Shown: positions 40,363-47,984 of the stretch, in pieces
Layout: each line of letters starts with the position of its first letter
How positions within the stretch are numbered: position 1 is the stretch's first letter
Assembly (NCBI GenBank): GCA_017450005.1
Contig: JAFSYM010000021.1
Span: 1 to 48,978, forward strand
Length of the DNA: 48,978 nucleotides
DNA from: Clostridia bacterium
Lineage (GTDB): Bacteria > Bacillota > Clostridia > Oscillospirales > Acutalibacteraceae
Direction: 5' to 3'
Made by a program: the position numbers and the translations under genes
The notes under the pieces: model-generated
What the model was told of the DNA's origin: nothing
Database searches by the model: none
The model's input: the letters and a program-made list of their open reading frames with translations, nothing else

Positions 40363-41670
40363 TTACCGATCAGTATCCAGCGCGTGCTGCATTGCTTCCA
40401 CGGCGCGTGCGGCAATCGCTTCGTATCGCAGTTTCTTGTCCCGTATCCGCTCGGGCAGCGGCGGCAGAATGCCGAAATTCGCGCCCATCGGCTGATAGTT
40501 CGGGTTCTTCTCGCTCACATGCCGGCACAGCGCGCCGAGCATCGTTTCCTCCGGCGGGATAAACGGCGCTCTGTTTTGCAGACGCCTTGCCAGATTCCGC
40601 CCGGCCAGAAGACCGGACGCCGCCGATTCCATATAGCCCTCCACGCCGGTGATCTGGCCGGCGAAATACAGCAGCGGGTTTTCGCGCGTCGAGAAGTCGG
40701 CGTTCAGAATCCGCGGCGCGTCGAGAAATGTGTTGCGGTGCATCACGCCGTAGCGCACAAACTCCGCGTCGTGCAGCGCCGGGATCATGGAAAAGACACG
40801 CTGCTGCTCGGAGAACTTCAGATTTGTCTGAAACCCGACCAGGTTGTACAGTGTGCCGGCGGCGTTTTCGCGCCGCAGCTGCAGTACCGCCCACGGCCGG
40901 TGTCCCGTGCGCGGATCGCGCAGACCGACCGGCTTTAAGGGGCCGTAGCGGATCGTGTCCGCGCCGCGCTGCGCCATCACCTCAATGGGCATGCAGCCTT
41001 CGTAAATGTCCTTGCCCTTTTCAAACTCGTGCAGCTTCGCACGTTCCGCCGTGACCAGCGCGGCATAGAACGCTTCGTACTCCGCCTTGTCCATCGGGCA
41101 GTTGAGATAATCCTCGTCGCCGCCGCGATCATAGCGCGACGCGCCGAACGCGCACTGCATGTCCACACTCTCGGCGGTCACGATCGGCGCGGCTGCGTCG
41201 AAAAAGCTGAGGAACCCGCCGCACCGCCGCTGAATGCTCTGCGAGAGCGCGTCGGAGGCCAGAGGGCCTGCCGCCACGATCACGGGACGGTCGTCGGGAA
41301 TGTCGGTGATTTCTTCGCGCAAAAGCGTGATATTCGGATCTCCTTCAATCCGCGCGGTGATCGCTTTGGAAAACAGGTCGCGATCGACCGCCAGCGCGCC
41401 GCCGGCCGGCACGCGGCAGGACAGCGCAGCCGGCACGCAGATCGAGCCGAGCATAGTCATCTCGTGCTTTAAAAGACCCGCCGCAGAAGCCAGACGCTCC
41501 GCCTTGAGCGAGTTGGAGCAGACCAGCTCCGCCAGTCCCGCGCTCTTGTGCGCGGGCGAAAAGCGCACCGGCTTCATTTCCGCCAGCGTTACATGGATCC
41601 CCGCGGCGGAGAGCTGCGACGCGGCTTCCACGCCGGCAAGACCCCCGCCGATTACCAGACAATCAAGCAT
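40363..41670 (-). CDS. trmFO: Methylenetetrahydrofolate-tRNA-(uracil-5-)-methyltransferase TrmFO
   Basis: A 435-residue FAD-dependent enzyme that makes m5U54 in the T-loop of tRNA using methylenetetrahydrofolate. The N-terminal dinucleotide-binding motif is DCLVIGGGLAGVEAASQLSA, followed by the family-specific LAELVCSNSLKAERLASAAG, containing the catalytic-loop Cys. Later blocks include RYDRGGDEDYLNCPMDKAEY with the second conserved Cys, YEGCMPIEVMAQRGADTIRY and GPLKPVGLRDPRTGHRPWAV, and the FAD-binding YFAGQITGVEGYMESAASGL near the end. I chose ATG 41670, which overlaps the topA stop by eight bases (coupled translation). Length matches the family. Confidence 0.96.
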   Translation of the reverse strand: MLDCLVIGGGLAGVEAASQLSAAGIHVTLAEMKPVRFSPAHKSAGLAELVCSNSLKAERLASAAGLLKHEMTMLGSICVPAALSCRVPAGGALAVDRDLFSKAITARIEGDPNITLLREEITDIPDDRPVIVAAGPLASDALSQSIQRRCGGFLSFFDAAAPIVTAESVDMQCAFGASRYDRGGDEDYLNCPMDKAEYEAFYAALVTAERAKLHEFEKGKDIYEGCMPIEVMAQRGADTIRYGPLKPVGLRDPRTGHRPWAVLQLRRENAAGTLYNLVGFQTNLKFSEQQRVFSMIPALHDAEFVRYGVMHRNTFLDAPRILNADFSTRENPLLYFAGQITGVEGYMESAASGLLAGRNLARRLQNRAPFIPPEETMLGALCRHVSEKNPNYQPMGANFGILPPLPERIRDKKLRYEAIAARAVEAMQHALDTDR

Positions 41671-43783
41671 CGGTCTTCTCTTCCTTTTTCCTGCGTGCGG
41701 CTTTCTTTTCAAAACCGCAGCTCTCGTCCGGGCAGGCAATCACGCCGCCTTTTTTCTTGAACAGGGATTTGCCGCACTTCGGGCACGTTTCGTCCGTCGG
41801 TTTGTCCCATGTGCTGAAATCGCATTCCGGCCAGCCCTCGCAGCCGTAGAACACAAACCCGCGGCGTGAACGCTTTTCGATGATCTTTTTGCCGCACTTC
41901 GGGCAGACAGCCTTGGTTTCGGTCACCAGGGGTTTTGCGTTTTTACACTCCGGGTAGCCCGGGCATGCAAGGAAACGTCCGAAACGGCCGCTCTTGATGA
42001 CCATCATGCGCCCGCATTTGTCGCAGGGGATGTCTGTCACATCCTCGGCGAGCGTGATCTTGACGTCCTTCATGTCCTCCTTGGCCTTGGAGAGCGTCTT
42101 TTCAAAGTCGTCGTAGAAAGAGTGCAGAATCTTGATATAATCCGCTTCGCCCGCGCCCACGTCGTCGAGCGAAGATTCCATCTGGGCGGTGAACTTGACG
42201 TTGACGATCTTCGGGAACCGCTCCTTGAGCAGCTTCGTGATTGCCTCGCCCAGCTCGGTCGGCCGCAGCAGCTTCGCGCTGCGCTGCACGTATTCGCGCT
42301 TGATGATCGTGGTGATGATCGTGGCGTAGGTGCTCGGACGGCCGATGCCTTCCTCTTCCAGCGCCTTGATCAGCGTCGCCTCCGTATAGCGTGCGGGCGG
42401 CTGGGTGAAGTGCTGGTTGGCGGCCAATTCCTTATTCCTGACGGTTTCTCCGGCGGCGAGCTCGGGGATTTTGCCCTCTTTCTCGTCGTCGGCGGAGTCG
42501 TCGTACAGGGCGGTGTAGCCGTCGAATTTGACGGAATAACCGGAGACGCCGAACGCGCAGTATTTGCCCGCGGCAGCGTCGGCGGCGTTGGCGCCGCGGA
42601 TCTCCGCCTTGACGGTGTTCTGCACGCAGGCGGCCATCTGACTGGCCATGAAGCGCTTCCAGATGATATTGTAGAGCTTGAACTGGTCGGCCGTCAGCGA
42701 ACCCTTGACCTGTTCGGGTGTCAGGGACGGCACCGTCGGGCGGATCGCCTCGTGACCGTCCTGCGCGCCGGCGCGGGATTTGAAATAGCGCGGCTTATCG
42801 GGCAGGTATTTGCTGCCGTACGTCGCGGAAATAAAGGCGTTCGCCTGTGCGCGGGCGTCTTCGGAAATGCGCAGGGAGTCCGTTCTCATGTAGGTAATCA
42901 GACCGGTGGTGCCCAGACCTGCCACGTCCACGCCTTCGTACAGCTCCTGTGCGGTGCGCATGGTGCGCTGTGCCTGGAAGCCCAGACGGGTCGACGCCGC
43001 CTGCTGAAGCGTCGAGGTATTGAAGGGCGGAGCAGGGGACTTTTTGCGTGTGCCTTTCTTGACGGACTCGACGGTATAGGCCGCGTCCTCCAGACGGGCG
43101 AGGTACATGTCGGCCTGCTCTTTATTGGTAATCTTGACCTTGCCGGTCTCGTCGCCCGTGAAGACGGCGGAAATGACCTTGCGCTGGGCGCTGAGGAATT
43201 TGGCGTCGAGCGTCCAGTATTCCTCCGGCACGAACGCGTTGATTTCCTCCTCGCGGTCGACGATCAGCCGCACCGCGACGCTCTGCACGCGTCCGGCGGA
43301 CAGACCGCGGCGGATTTTCTGCGAGACGAAAGGACTCAGCCGGTAGCCCACCAGACGGTCGAGAATACGGCGCGTCTGCTGCGCGTTGACCAGGTTCATG
43401 TCCACCGCGCGCGGGTGCGCCATGCCGGTCTGCACGCCGTGCTTGGTGATCTCGTTGAACGTCACGCGGTTTGCCTCGGACAGATCGAGATCCAGCAGCG
43501 TTGCCAGATGCCACGAAATTGCTTCTCCTTCGCGATCCGGGTCCGTCGCGAGATACACGGTCTCGCTCGCTGCCGCACGTTCCTTGAGTTCCTTGACCAG
43601 CTTTTCCTTTCCTTTAATAATGGCGTATTTGGGCGCGAAGTCCTTCTTGACGTCCACGCTCAGCTTGGCTGCGGGCAGATCGCGCACGTGTCCCATCGAG
43701 GACGTGACTTCATACCCGCTGCCGAGATATTTCTGGATGCTTTTCGCCTTGGCCGGCGACTCAACAATCACTAATTTTGCCAT
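41663..43783 (-). CDS. topA: DNA topoisomerase I
   Basis: A 706-residue type IA topoisomerase that relaxes negative supercoils. The TOPRIM domain holds MAKLVIVESPAKAKSIQKYL and the acidic triad block YLATDPDREGEAISWHL. The core has VNAQQTRRILDRLVGYRLSP, LSAGRVQSVAVRLIVDREEE and the active-site Tyr in GLITYMRTDSLRIS near residue 300, then YATIITTIIKREYVQR. Three C-terminal zinc-ribbon repeats follow (CDKCGRMMVIKSGRFGRFLA; CPKCGKKIIEKRSRRG; CPKCGKSLFKKKGG), with a basic tail. ATG 43783 is six bases after AAGGAG; an ATG 18 bases upstream is less well placed. It lies 14 bases after dprA and overlaps trmFO. Confidence 0.97.
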   Translation of the reverse strand: MAKLVIVESPAKAKSIQKYLGSGYEVTSSMGHVRDLPAAKLSVDVKKDFAPKYAIIKGKEKLVKELKERAAASETVYLATDPDREGEAISWHLATLLDLDLSEANRVTFNEITKHGVQTGMAHPRAVDMNLVNAQQTRRILDRLVGYRLSPFVSQKIRRGLSAGRVQSVAVRLIVDREEEINAFVPEEYWTLDAKFLSAQRKVISAVFTGDETGKVKITNKEQADMYLARLEDAAYTVESVKKGTRKKSPAPPFNTSTLQQAASTRLGFQAQRTMRTAQELYEGVDVAGLGTTGLITYMRTDSLRISEDARAQANAFISATYGSKYLPDKPRYFKSRAGAQDGHEAIRPTVPSLTPEQVKGSLTADQFKLYNIIWKRFMASQMAACVQNTVKAEIRGANAADAAAGKYCAFGVSGYSVKFDGYTALYDDSADDEKEGKIPELAAGETVRNKELAANQHFTQPPARYTEATLIKALEEEGIGRPSTYATIITTIIKREYVQRSAKLLRPTELGEAITKLLKERFPKIVNVKFTAQMESSLDDVGAGEADYIKILHSFYDDFEKTLSKAKEDMKDVKITLAEDVTDIPCDKCGRMMVIKSGRFGRFLACPGYPECKNAKPLVTETKAVCPKCGKKIIEKRSRRGFVFYGCEGWPECDFSTWDKPTDETCPKCGKSLFKKKGGVIACPDESCGFEKKAARRKKEEKTDA

Positions 43784-43797
43784 GTTCTGCTCCTTCT

Positions 43798-44952
43798 TCA
43801 AACAAGCGTATACCGCTTGCCTTCTATCATTTTAATCAAACCACAAATCTCAAGTTCTGTCAATGCTGTAAATACACGATTGGGTCCGAACCCTGTGGCA
43901 CGCACCAAATCGTCTGTATACAGCGCGTCCTGTGTAAAGTGCGCCAGAACCGCTTCGGCGTCCGCGGAGAGCGGAACCTCCGGCTGCGGCGGCTTTTTCG
44001 CGGGGGCAGGGGCATCCGGCTGCGGAATCGGAGGCTTTTCGGTCTGCATCGGCTGCTGACCGATCTGCTCGAGCGAGAGATTGTCGTATACCCACGTATA
44101 CTCCGCCAGCACGTCCCGCGCGGAAAACACGGGCTTTGCGCCGTCGCGGATCAGGCGGTTGACGCCTCTGTAGTCGACGCTCGTCAGGTCGCCGGGCACG
44201 GCAAAGACGTCGCGTCCCTGCTCGCCGGCCAGCCGCGCCGTAATCAGGGAACCGCTCTTTTCGCCTGCCTCGATCACCAGCACACCGGCGCTCATGCCGG
44301 AAATGATCCGGTTGCGCATCGGAAAATGCGCGGCGCGCGCCGGCGTTCCGGGCGGATATTCCGTCACCAGCGCACCGTGCCGCGAGACCTCTTCCCGCAG
44401 CGCTTCATTTTCCATCAGATACCGCGCTTCGATCGCGCAGCCGAGCACGCCGACGGTTTTGCCGCCGCCGTAGATCGCGCCCGCGTGGGAAGCGCTGTCC
44501 ACGCCCATTGCGCATCCGCTCACGACGACTGCGCCGGCACGCGCAAGGTCGCGGCAGAGCTGCCGCGCGACGTCCAGACTGTACATCGACGCGTGACGCG
44601 CGCCGACAACCGCGATGGCGAGCTTATCCTGCAGGCACGACAGATCGCCGCGCACATACAGCGCGCACGGCGCGTCCGACAGACGGCGCAGTACACGGGG
44701 ATAGAGCGCGTCTTCGGGCGTGACGACTTCCTGCCGCAATGTGCCGCAGCGCGCAAGAATATGCTGCGCGTCTTCGAGCTTGGTATGGGAGAGCTTTTCG
44801 ATCTGCTTGGGCGTGAAGACGCCGGACACACGCCGTGTCATCTCGTCGCTTTCATACAGCGCGCGCGGTGACGGGAACGCGGAGAGAATATCATCCGTCC
44901 GTGCGCCCGCGCCGAGCGCCAGCTGCAGCCAGATCCAGTAAATTGTATTCAC
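43798..44952 (-). CDS. dprA: DNA-processing protein DprA
   Basis: A 384-residue protein that protects incoming single-stranded DNA and loads RecA during natural transformation. A short N-terminal SAM-like region (ALGAGARTDDILSAFPSPRA) precedes the Rossmann-like DprA domain: YPRVLRRLSDAPCALYVRGD, LAIAVVGARHASMYSLDVAR, VVVSGCAMGVDSASHAGAIY, GKTVGVLGCAIEARY, FPMRNRIISGMSAGVLVIEA and GSLITARLAGEQGRDVFAVP. A Pro-rich linker leads to a winged-helix end (DALYTDDLVRATGFGPNRVF). The start is GTG 44952, six bases after GGGAGG, overlapping the upstream stop as GTGA. The classical position next to topA supports the call. Confidence 0.95.
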   Translation of the reverse strand: MNTIYWIWLQLALGAGARTDDILSAFPSPRALYESDEMTRRVSGVFTPKQIEKLSHTKLEDAQHILARCGTLRQEVVTPEDALYPRVLRRLSDAPCALYVRGDLSCLQDKLAIAVVGARHASMYSLDVARQLCRDLARAGAVVVSGCAMGVDSASHAGAIYGGGKTVGVLGCAIEARYLMENEALREEVSRHGALVTEYPPGTPARAAHFPMRNRIISGMSAGVLVIEAGEKSGSLITARLAGEQGRDVFAVPGDLTSVDYRGVNRLIRDGAKPVFSARDVLAEYTWVYDNLSLEQIGQQPMQTEKPPIPQPDAPAPAKKPPQPEVPLSADAEAVLAHFTQDALYTDDLVRATGFGPNRVFTALTELEICGLIKMIEGKRYTLV

Positions 44953-45752
44953 TTTGACGCCTCCCGTGCCATTTCCCACAGCAGGATCGTCGCCGCTGCC
45001 GCCGCGTTGAACGACTCGGCGCGTCCGCGCATGGGGATTGTAACGCGCGTGCATTCGCGCAGCAGCACGTCGTCGAGCCCCGCGCCCTCGTTGCCGACCG
45101 CGCATACGACGCCGCCGGAAAAGTCGGCGTCGGTCACTGCTGTCGCATCCGCGTCCGGCGTGGACGCATAGGTGCGCATGCCGTCGGCGCGGCACACGCG
45201 CAGAAGCTGCGCGAGATCATCCGTGCGCACGACCGGCAGACGCAGCAACGAACCCATGGCCGCGCGCTGCGCCTTTGGGTTGTACAGGTCACATCCGCCC
45301 TCGACAATCAGGCCGTCGAGATCGAGCGCCTCCGCCGTGCGGGCGATTGCGCCGAGGTTGTCGGGATTCTGCACGCCGCTCAGCGCGAGGTACTTCCCGT
45401 TTTTGTCGATCTGCGCGCTGCGCTGCGGCATCCGGCACAGGCAGAATACGCCCTGCGGACTCTGCGTTTCGGACAGATGCTCCGCAAGAGCCGGGGAGAT
45501 GCGGTGCGCTTTTTCGGCGGCAGGCAGAATCTGCGCAAGACGGTCGGCGTATTTCTCCGCCGCCGCGTCGGTGTACAGACAAGCCAAAATGACCGTGCCG
45601 GATATTGCCGCATCCGCGCACAGTCTTGCTCCTTCCAGAAAAAACATCCCGTTTTCTCTGCGCTCGCGCGCGCTCCGGCGCACGGCGGTCATCTGCTTGA
45701 CCAGCGCATTGGCGCGGCTGGTCAGCACCTCGGTCGGTTCTTTGAATTGCAT
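44949..45752 (-). CDS. TrmH/SpoU-family RNA 2'-O-methyltransferase
   Basis: A 267-residue SPOUT methyltransferase that probably methylates a ribose 2'-OH in rRNA, using S-adenosylmethionine. The N-terminal substrate-binding part contains VKQMTAVRRSARERRENGMF and FLEGARLCADA. The SPOUT knot has the three expected motifs: LALSGVQNPDNLGAIARTAE, VVCAVGNEGAGLDDVLLREC and VTIPMRGRAESFNAAAAATI. The ATG at 45752 has only AAAAGG directly before it, a weak site for this window. A terminator lies between this gene and rplT. It starts the run TrmH-dprA-topA-trmFO-acp-rnc-smc, and overlaps dprA by four bases. The exact rRNA site cannot be read from sequence. Confidence 0.9.
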   Translation of the reverse strand: MQFKEPTEVLTSRANALVKQMTAVRRSARERRENGMFFLEGARLCADAAISGTVILACLYTDAAAEKYADRLAQILPAAEKAHRISPALAEHLSETQSPQGVFCLCRMPQRSAQIDKNGKYLALSGVQNPDNLGAIARTAEALDLDGLIVEGGCDLYNPKAQRAAMGSLLRLPVVRTDDLAQLLRVCRADGMRTYASTPDADATAVTDADFSGGVVCAVGNEGAGLDDVLLRECTRVTIPMRGRAESFNAAAAATILLWEMAREASK

Positions 45753-45766
45753 CCTTTTCGGTGGAT

Positions 45767-45824
45767 AAAGAAAGGACTGTATTGCTCGGTAGAGTCAGAC
45801 GTCTGTCCCCTGAATACAGTCCCT
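45767..45824 (-). terminator. Terminator after rplT
   Basis: On the minus strand AGGGACTGTATT pairs with AATACAGTCCTT across a 28-base loop that contains a second hairpin (ACAGACGTCTG-type), followed by TCTTT. It closes the infC-rpmI-rplT operon. Confidence 0.75.
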
Positions 45825-45845
45825 GGTGTTCTGTTGATCGGCAGC

Positions 45846-46202
45846 TTATTTCAGCGCAGCCTTCGCCTTTTCGGTCAGCGCGGTGAAGCCGGCGGGATCG
45901 GCGATGGCGATCTCGGAGAGCATCTTGCGGTTGAGAGCGATGTCCGCCTTCTTCAGACCGTTCATAAACGTGGAGTAGTTCATGCCGTTGAGCTTGCAGG
46001 CGGCGGAGATGCGGGTGATCCACAGACGGCGGAAATCGCGCTTCTTCTGCTTGCGGCCGATGTAGGCATAGTTGCCGGACTTCATGACGGCCTGCTTGGC
46101 GGTCTTGAACAGGCGGCTCTTGGAGCCGTAGTAGCCCTTCGCGAGCTTGAGAACTTTATTTCTTCTTTTGCGCGTCATAGTCGCGCCCTTGATACGAGCC
46201 AT
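45846..46202 (-). CDS. rplT: 50S ribosomal protein L20
   Basis: A 118-residue L20, which binds 23S rRNA early in 50S assembly and, in Firmicutes, represses its own operon by binding the infC leader. The basic N-terminal helix is clear ([20 protein letters not shown]), followed by [40 protein letters not shown] and [20 protein letters not shown]. Length is normal. The start at 46202 lies behind [19 protein letters not shown] is the usual L20 beginning. It is separated from rpmI by an unusually long 208-base gap. Confidence 0.97.
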   Translation of the reverse strand: MARIKGATMTRKRRNKVLKLAKGYYGSKSRLFKTAKQAVMKSGNYAYIGRKQKKRDFRRLWITRISAACKLNGMNYSTFMNGLKKADIALNRKMLSEIAIADPAGFTALTEKAKAALK

Positions 46203-46410
46203 GAGATAGTACCTCCGAATTCTTAATATGAGTCAATCGGTTGAAGGCAATACCGCACAATTCAGGTGTGCGGATTGCGCAGTTAGATTTTTCGTCAGAT
46301 TGTACTGAAAATATGCAGGCTTGCTGACGCAAGTCAAGAATTTTTGGTGCAATATGACGGAACAAGATACAAGCAAGGCGTGCATCGCGAATTGTGCGGA
46401 GTTGCCTTGA
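46203..46410 (-). other. Unusually long rpmI-rplT spacer with repeat-like sequence
   Basis: These two genes are normally 20-60 bases apart; here the gap is 208 bases. It holds a hairpin (CCGCACA-CC..-TGTGCGG, 46250-46275 region) and related words (CAATTGTGCGGA on the opposite side; CTTGCGTCAGCAAG hairpin near 46323). It looks like an inserted dispersed repeat without a gene. No terminator-like T-run follows the hairpins on the minus strand. Confidence 0.5.
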
Positions 46411-46608
46411 TTATTTGTATGGAATCAAACGCTTGATCTGTCTCTGGTTCGTAACGTCCGCAACAGATGTCTTGCGCAGGTTTCTCTTGCGCTTGGTGGT
46501 CTTCTTGGTCAGGATGTGCGATTTGTAGGCGTGGCCGCGGATGGGCTTGCCGTTTTTGGAGAGCTTGAAACGCTTCTTCGCTCCGCTGTGGGTTTTGATT
46601 TTAGGCAT
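46411..46608 (-). CDS. rpmI: 50S ribosomal protein L35
   Basis: A 65-residue basic L35 of normal length: [20 protein letters not shown], then [20 protein letters not shown] with [20 protein letters not shown] and IPYK at the end. It binds 23S rRNA in the large subunit. ATG 46608 lies behind AAGGAGG, 21 bases after the infC stop. It is the second gene of the infC-rpmI-rplT operon. Confidence 0.97.
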   Translation of the reverse strand: MPKIKTHSGAKKRFKLSKNGKPIRGHAYKSHILTKKTTKRKRNLRKTSVADVTNQRQIKRLIPYK

Positions 46609-46629
46609 TTGGGATTCCTCCTTATTAAA

Positions 46630-47148
46630 TTACTTGTTGGGCTTGGGCGACAGGAACATGAGCATCTGCCGACCCTCGAGCTTGGCAGGCTTGGCGACGA
46701 CGCCGAAATCCGCGCAGGCCTCGGCGAACCGCTCCATGGTCTTGGTGCCGATTTCGGGGTGCGCCATTTCGCGCCCGCGGAAACGGATGGAAACCTTGAC
46801 CTTGTTGCCGCTCTCAAGAAATCTCTTGGCGTGGCCGACCTTCGTATCAAAGTCATGCGTGTCGATTTTCAGAGAAAGACGGATCTCCTTGGTCTCAATG
46901 ACATGCTGATTTTTGCGCGCTTCTTTTTCGCGCTTGGCCATTTCAAAGCGGTACTTGCCGTAGTCCACGATCTTGCACACGGGCGGCTTGGCGCCGGGTG
47001 CAATCTTGACCAGGTCGAGACTGCGGCTCTCGGCGATCTGCAGCGCCTCGGCGCTGGACATGATGCCGAGCTGCTCCCCGTCCTCCGAAATCAGACGGAC
47101 TTCCTTGTCCTTGATAGCGTCATTGATTTGCAATTCTTTGATAGCGAT
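46630..47148 (-). CDS. infC: Translation initiation factor IF-3 with ATC start
   Basis: A 172-residue IF-3, which binds the 30S subunit, checks start-codon pairing and prevents premature subunit joining. The N-terminal domain (INDAIKDKEVRLISEDGEQL), linker (YRFEMAKREKEARKNQHVIE) and C-terminal domain (KEIRLSLKIDTHDFDTKVGH, VKVSIRFRGREMAHPEIGTK, LEGRQMLMFLSPKPNK) are complete. The only start that gives the family beginning M-AIKELQIND is ATC at 47146-47148, nine bases after GGAGG; no ATG, GTG or TTG is in frame before TTG 47133. Rare AUU/AUC starts of infC are known to let IF-3 regulate itself. The leader adds an attenuator. Confidence 0.93.
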   Translation of the reverse strand: MAIKELQINDAIKDKEVRLISEDGEQLGIMSSAEALQIAESRSLDLVKIAPGAKPPVCKIVDYGKYRFEMAKREKEARKNQHVIETKEIRLSLKIDTHDFDTKVGHAKRFLESGNKVKVSIRFRGREMAHPEIGTKTMERFAEACADFGVVAKPAKLEGRQMLMFLSPKPNK

Positions 47149-47316
47149 GGTGCAGCACCTCCAAAAAATACTTTCGGGAAAAATTAAAGCACGGACAGAA
47201 TCTGTCCGCGCCGATCCACAGGATACCGTGCACGCGAAATGCGCACGTGCGTATCGTATAGACCATACGTCGGACGGAACCGCGCAGGTGAGAACAGAAG
47301 CTGTTCTACTTTATTG
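47149..47316 (-). ncRNA. infC operon leader (L20-leader type)
   Basis: From the predicted transcription start near 47316 to the infC ribosome site the leader is about 165 bases. It contains a 5' hairpin (AGAACAG-CTT-CTGTTCT), a GC-rich middle with GCACGTGCGC-type pairing, and a terminator just before the ribosome site. In Firmicutes such leaders are bound by L20 to switch between read-through and termination. The match to that class is by position and architecture, not by alignment. Confidence 0.65.
47179..47211 (-). terminator. Attenuator in the infC leader
   Basis: On the minus strand GCGCGGACAGA and TCTGTCCGTGC pair over about 10 bp, followed by TTTAATTTTT. It ends 23 bases before the infC ribosome site, so it can stop transcription before the operon. 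Confidence 0.85.
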
Positions 47317-47323
47317 CCTGTTG

Positions 47324-47352
47324 ATTCTACCACAGTATTCCCGCGTTGTCAA
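47324..47352 (-). promoter_or_regulatory. SigA promoter of infC-rpmI-rplT
   Basis: A consensus TTGACA (rc of 47347-47352), a 17-base spacer and TAGAAT (rc of 47324-47329) on the minus strand: five of six -10 positions and all of -35. Confidence 0.9.
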
Positions 47353-47469
47353 GTATTATTTCGGATTTTTTGTAAAGTCTGATTCCGGAGTCTGATTCCG
47401 GCCGGTGACGACAACAGAAACAGATAGAAAATGCTCGGTGATTTATGAGACGTTCATTACATCGAAAAA

Positions 47470-47528
47470 GAACAAATGTTCACAGAAAATTCACAGCCGC
47501 GCGCTTAATAAATGGCGAACAAATGTTT
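47470..47528. promoter_or_regulatory. Two LexA-type SOS boxes
   Basis: GAACAAATGTTC at 47470-47481 is a perfect GAAC-N4-GTTC palindrome, the Gram-positive LexA (DinR) core. GAACAAATGTTT at 47517-47528, preceded by CG, is a second copy with one mismatch. Their centres are 47 bases apart. They precede a plus-strand ribosome site and a very short reading frame. Confidence 0.6.
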
Positions 47529-47584
47529 ATTCTTGTAATAGAACGTTTTTTCGATCGATTTCAAAAGGAGCTGGTGAATATGCT

Positions 47585-47659
47585 GTGACAACCGTAAACA
47601 GAGAAAGCCGATTCAAACAATTTCTAACAGAAAGGAAGTTATACTATATAGCTTCATAA
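47585..47659 (+). CDS. Possible 24-residue SOS-controlled peptide or gene remnant
   Basis: From GTG 47585 the frame reads TTVNRESRFKQFLTERKLYY and ends IAS at TAA 47657-47659. AAAAGGAG lies upstream but 14 bases from this GTG, longer than ideal; a nearer ATG at 47579 is stopped after two codons. The frame stays open upstream without homology. A perfect hairpin terminator begins at the stop codon, and two LexA-type boxes lie upstream, so a short damage-induced transcript is plausible. It may be a true small protein, or the stump of a larger SOS gene. Confidence 0.35.
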   Translation: MTTVNRESRFKQFLTERKLYYIAS

Positions 47660-47692
47660 GCACGCAATTTCGAAATGGGGTTGCGTGCTTAT
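47656..47692 (+). terminator. Hairpin terminator after the SOS-box transcript
   Basis: ATAAGCACGCAA and TTGCGTGCTTAT form a perfect 12-bp stem with a 13-base loop. The following bases are TGTAATAA, so there is little T-run; the flanking A and T of the stem may serve in both directions. Confidence 0.55.
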
Positions 47693-47704
47693 TGTAATAA
47701 AATT

Positions 47705-47904
47705 CCCTCTTCACGGAATTTTGTGGGATAAGAAAACGTCCCCTTGTTTGTCATTGCGAGCGCCTTTATGGCGCGCGGCAATCCGTTCTCTTTCTTGTTC
47801 ACTTATGTACTTCCGGGGTTACGGATCGCCGCGCCGCTTCGCGCCTCGCGATGACACCGCTCTTTACCGACATCTGACCATCCCACAAAAATCCGTGATG
47901 AACC
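47705..47904. mobile_element. MITE, copy 2 (200 bp) with 8-bp target duplication
   Basis: Second copy of the 28930-29129 element, same length and nearly the same sequence and orientation. ATAAAATT flanks it on both sides (47697-47704 and 47905-47912), a target different from that of copy 1. This fixes the element ends. Confidence 0.88.
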
Positions 47905-47923
47905 ATAAAATTTGACAATGTAG

Positions 47924-47952
47924 TTGCAAGTATGTTATTATCATGGTATTAT
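47924..47952 (+). promoter_or_regulatory. Promoter of the BspA-like gene at 47985
   Basis: TTGCAA at 47924-47929, a 17-base spacer and TATTAT at 47947-47952. A TTGACA lies a few bases upstream at 47912. The MITE and its target duplication end just before, so its insertion may have altered the upstream part. Confidence 0.6.
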
Positions 47953-47984
47953 ATATATAATAAACAAAATGGAGTGATTGCCCT

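Noticed and set aside
42122..43774. A 550-codon plus-strand frame opposite topA
   Set aside because: Shadow of topA in GC-rich sequence; no homology or start signal.
47405..47584. Upstream extension of the small SOS-box frame to ATG 47405
   Set aside because: It would span both LexA boxes and the ribosome site, and the added residues look random.
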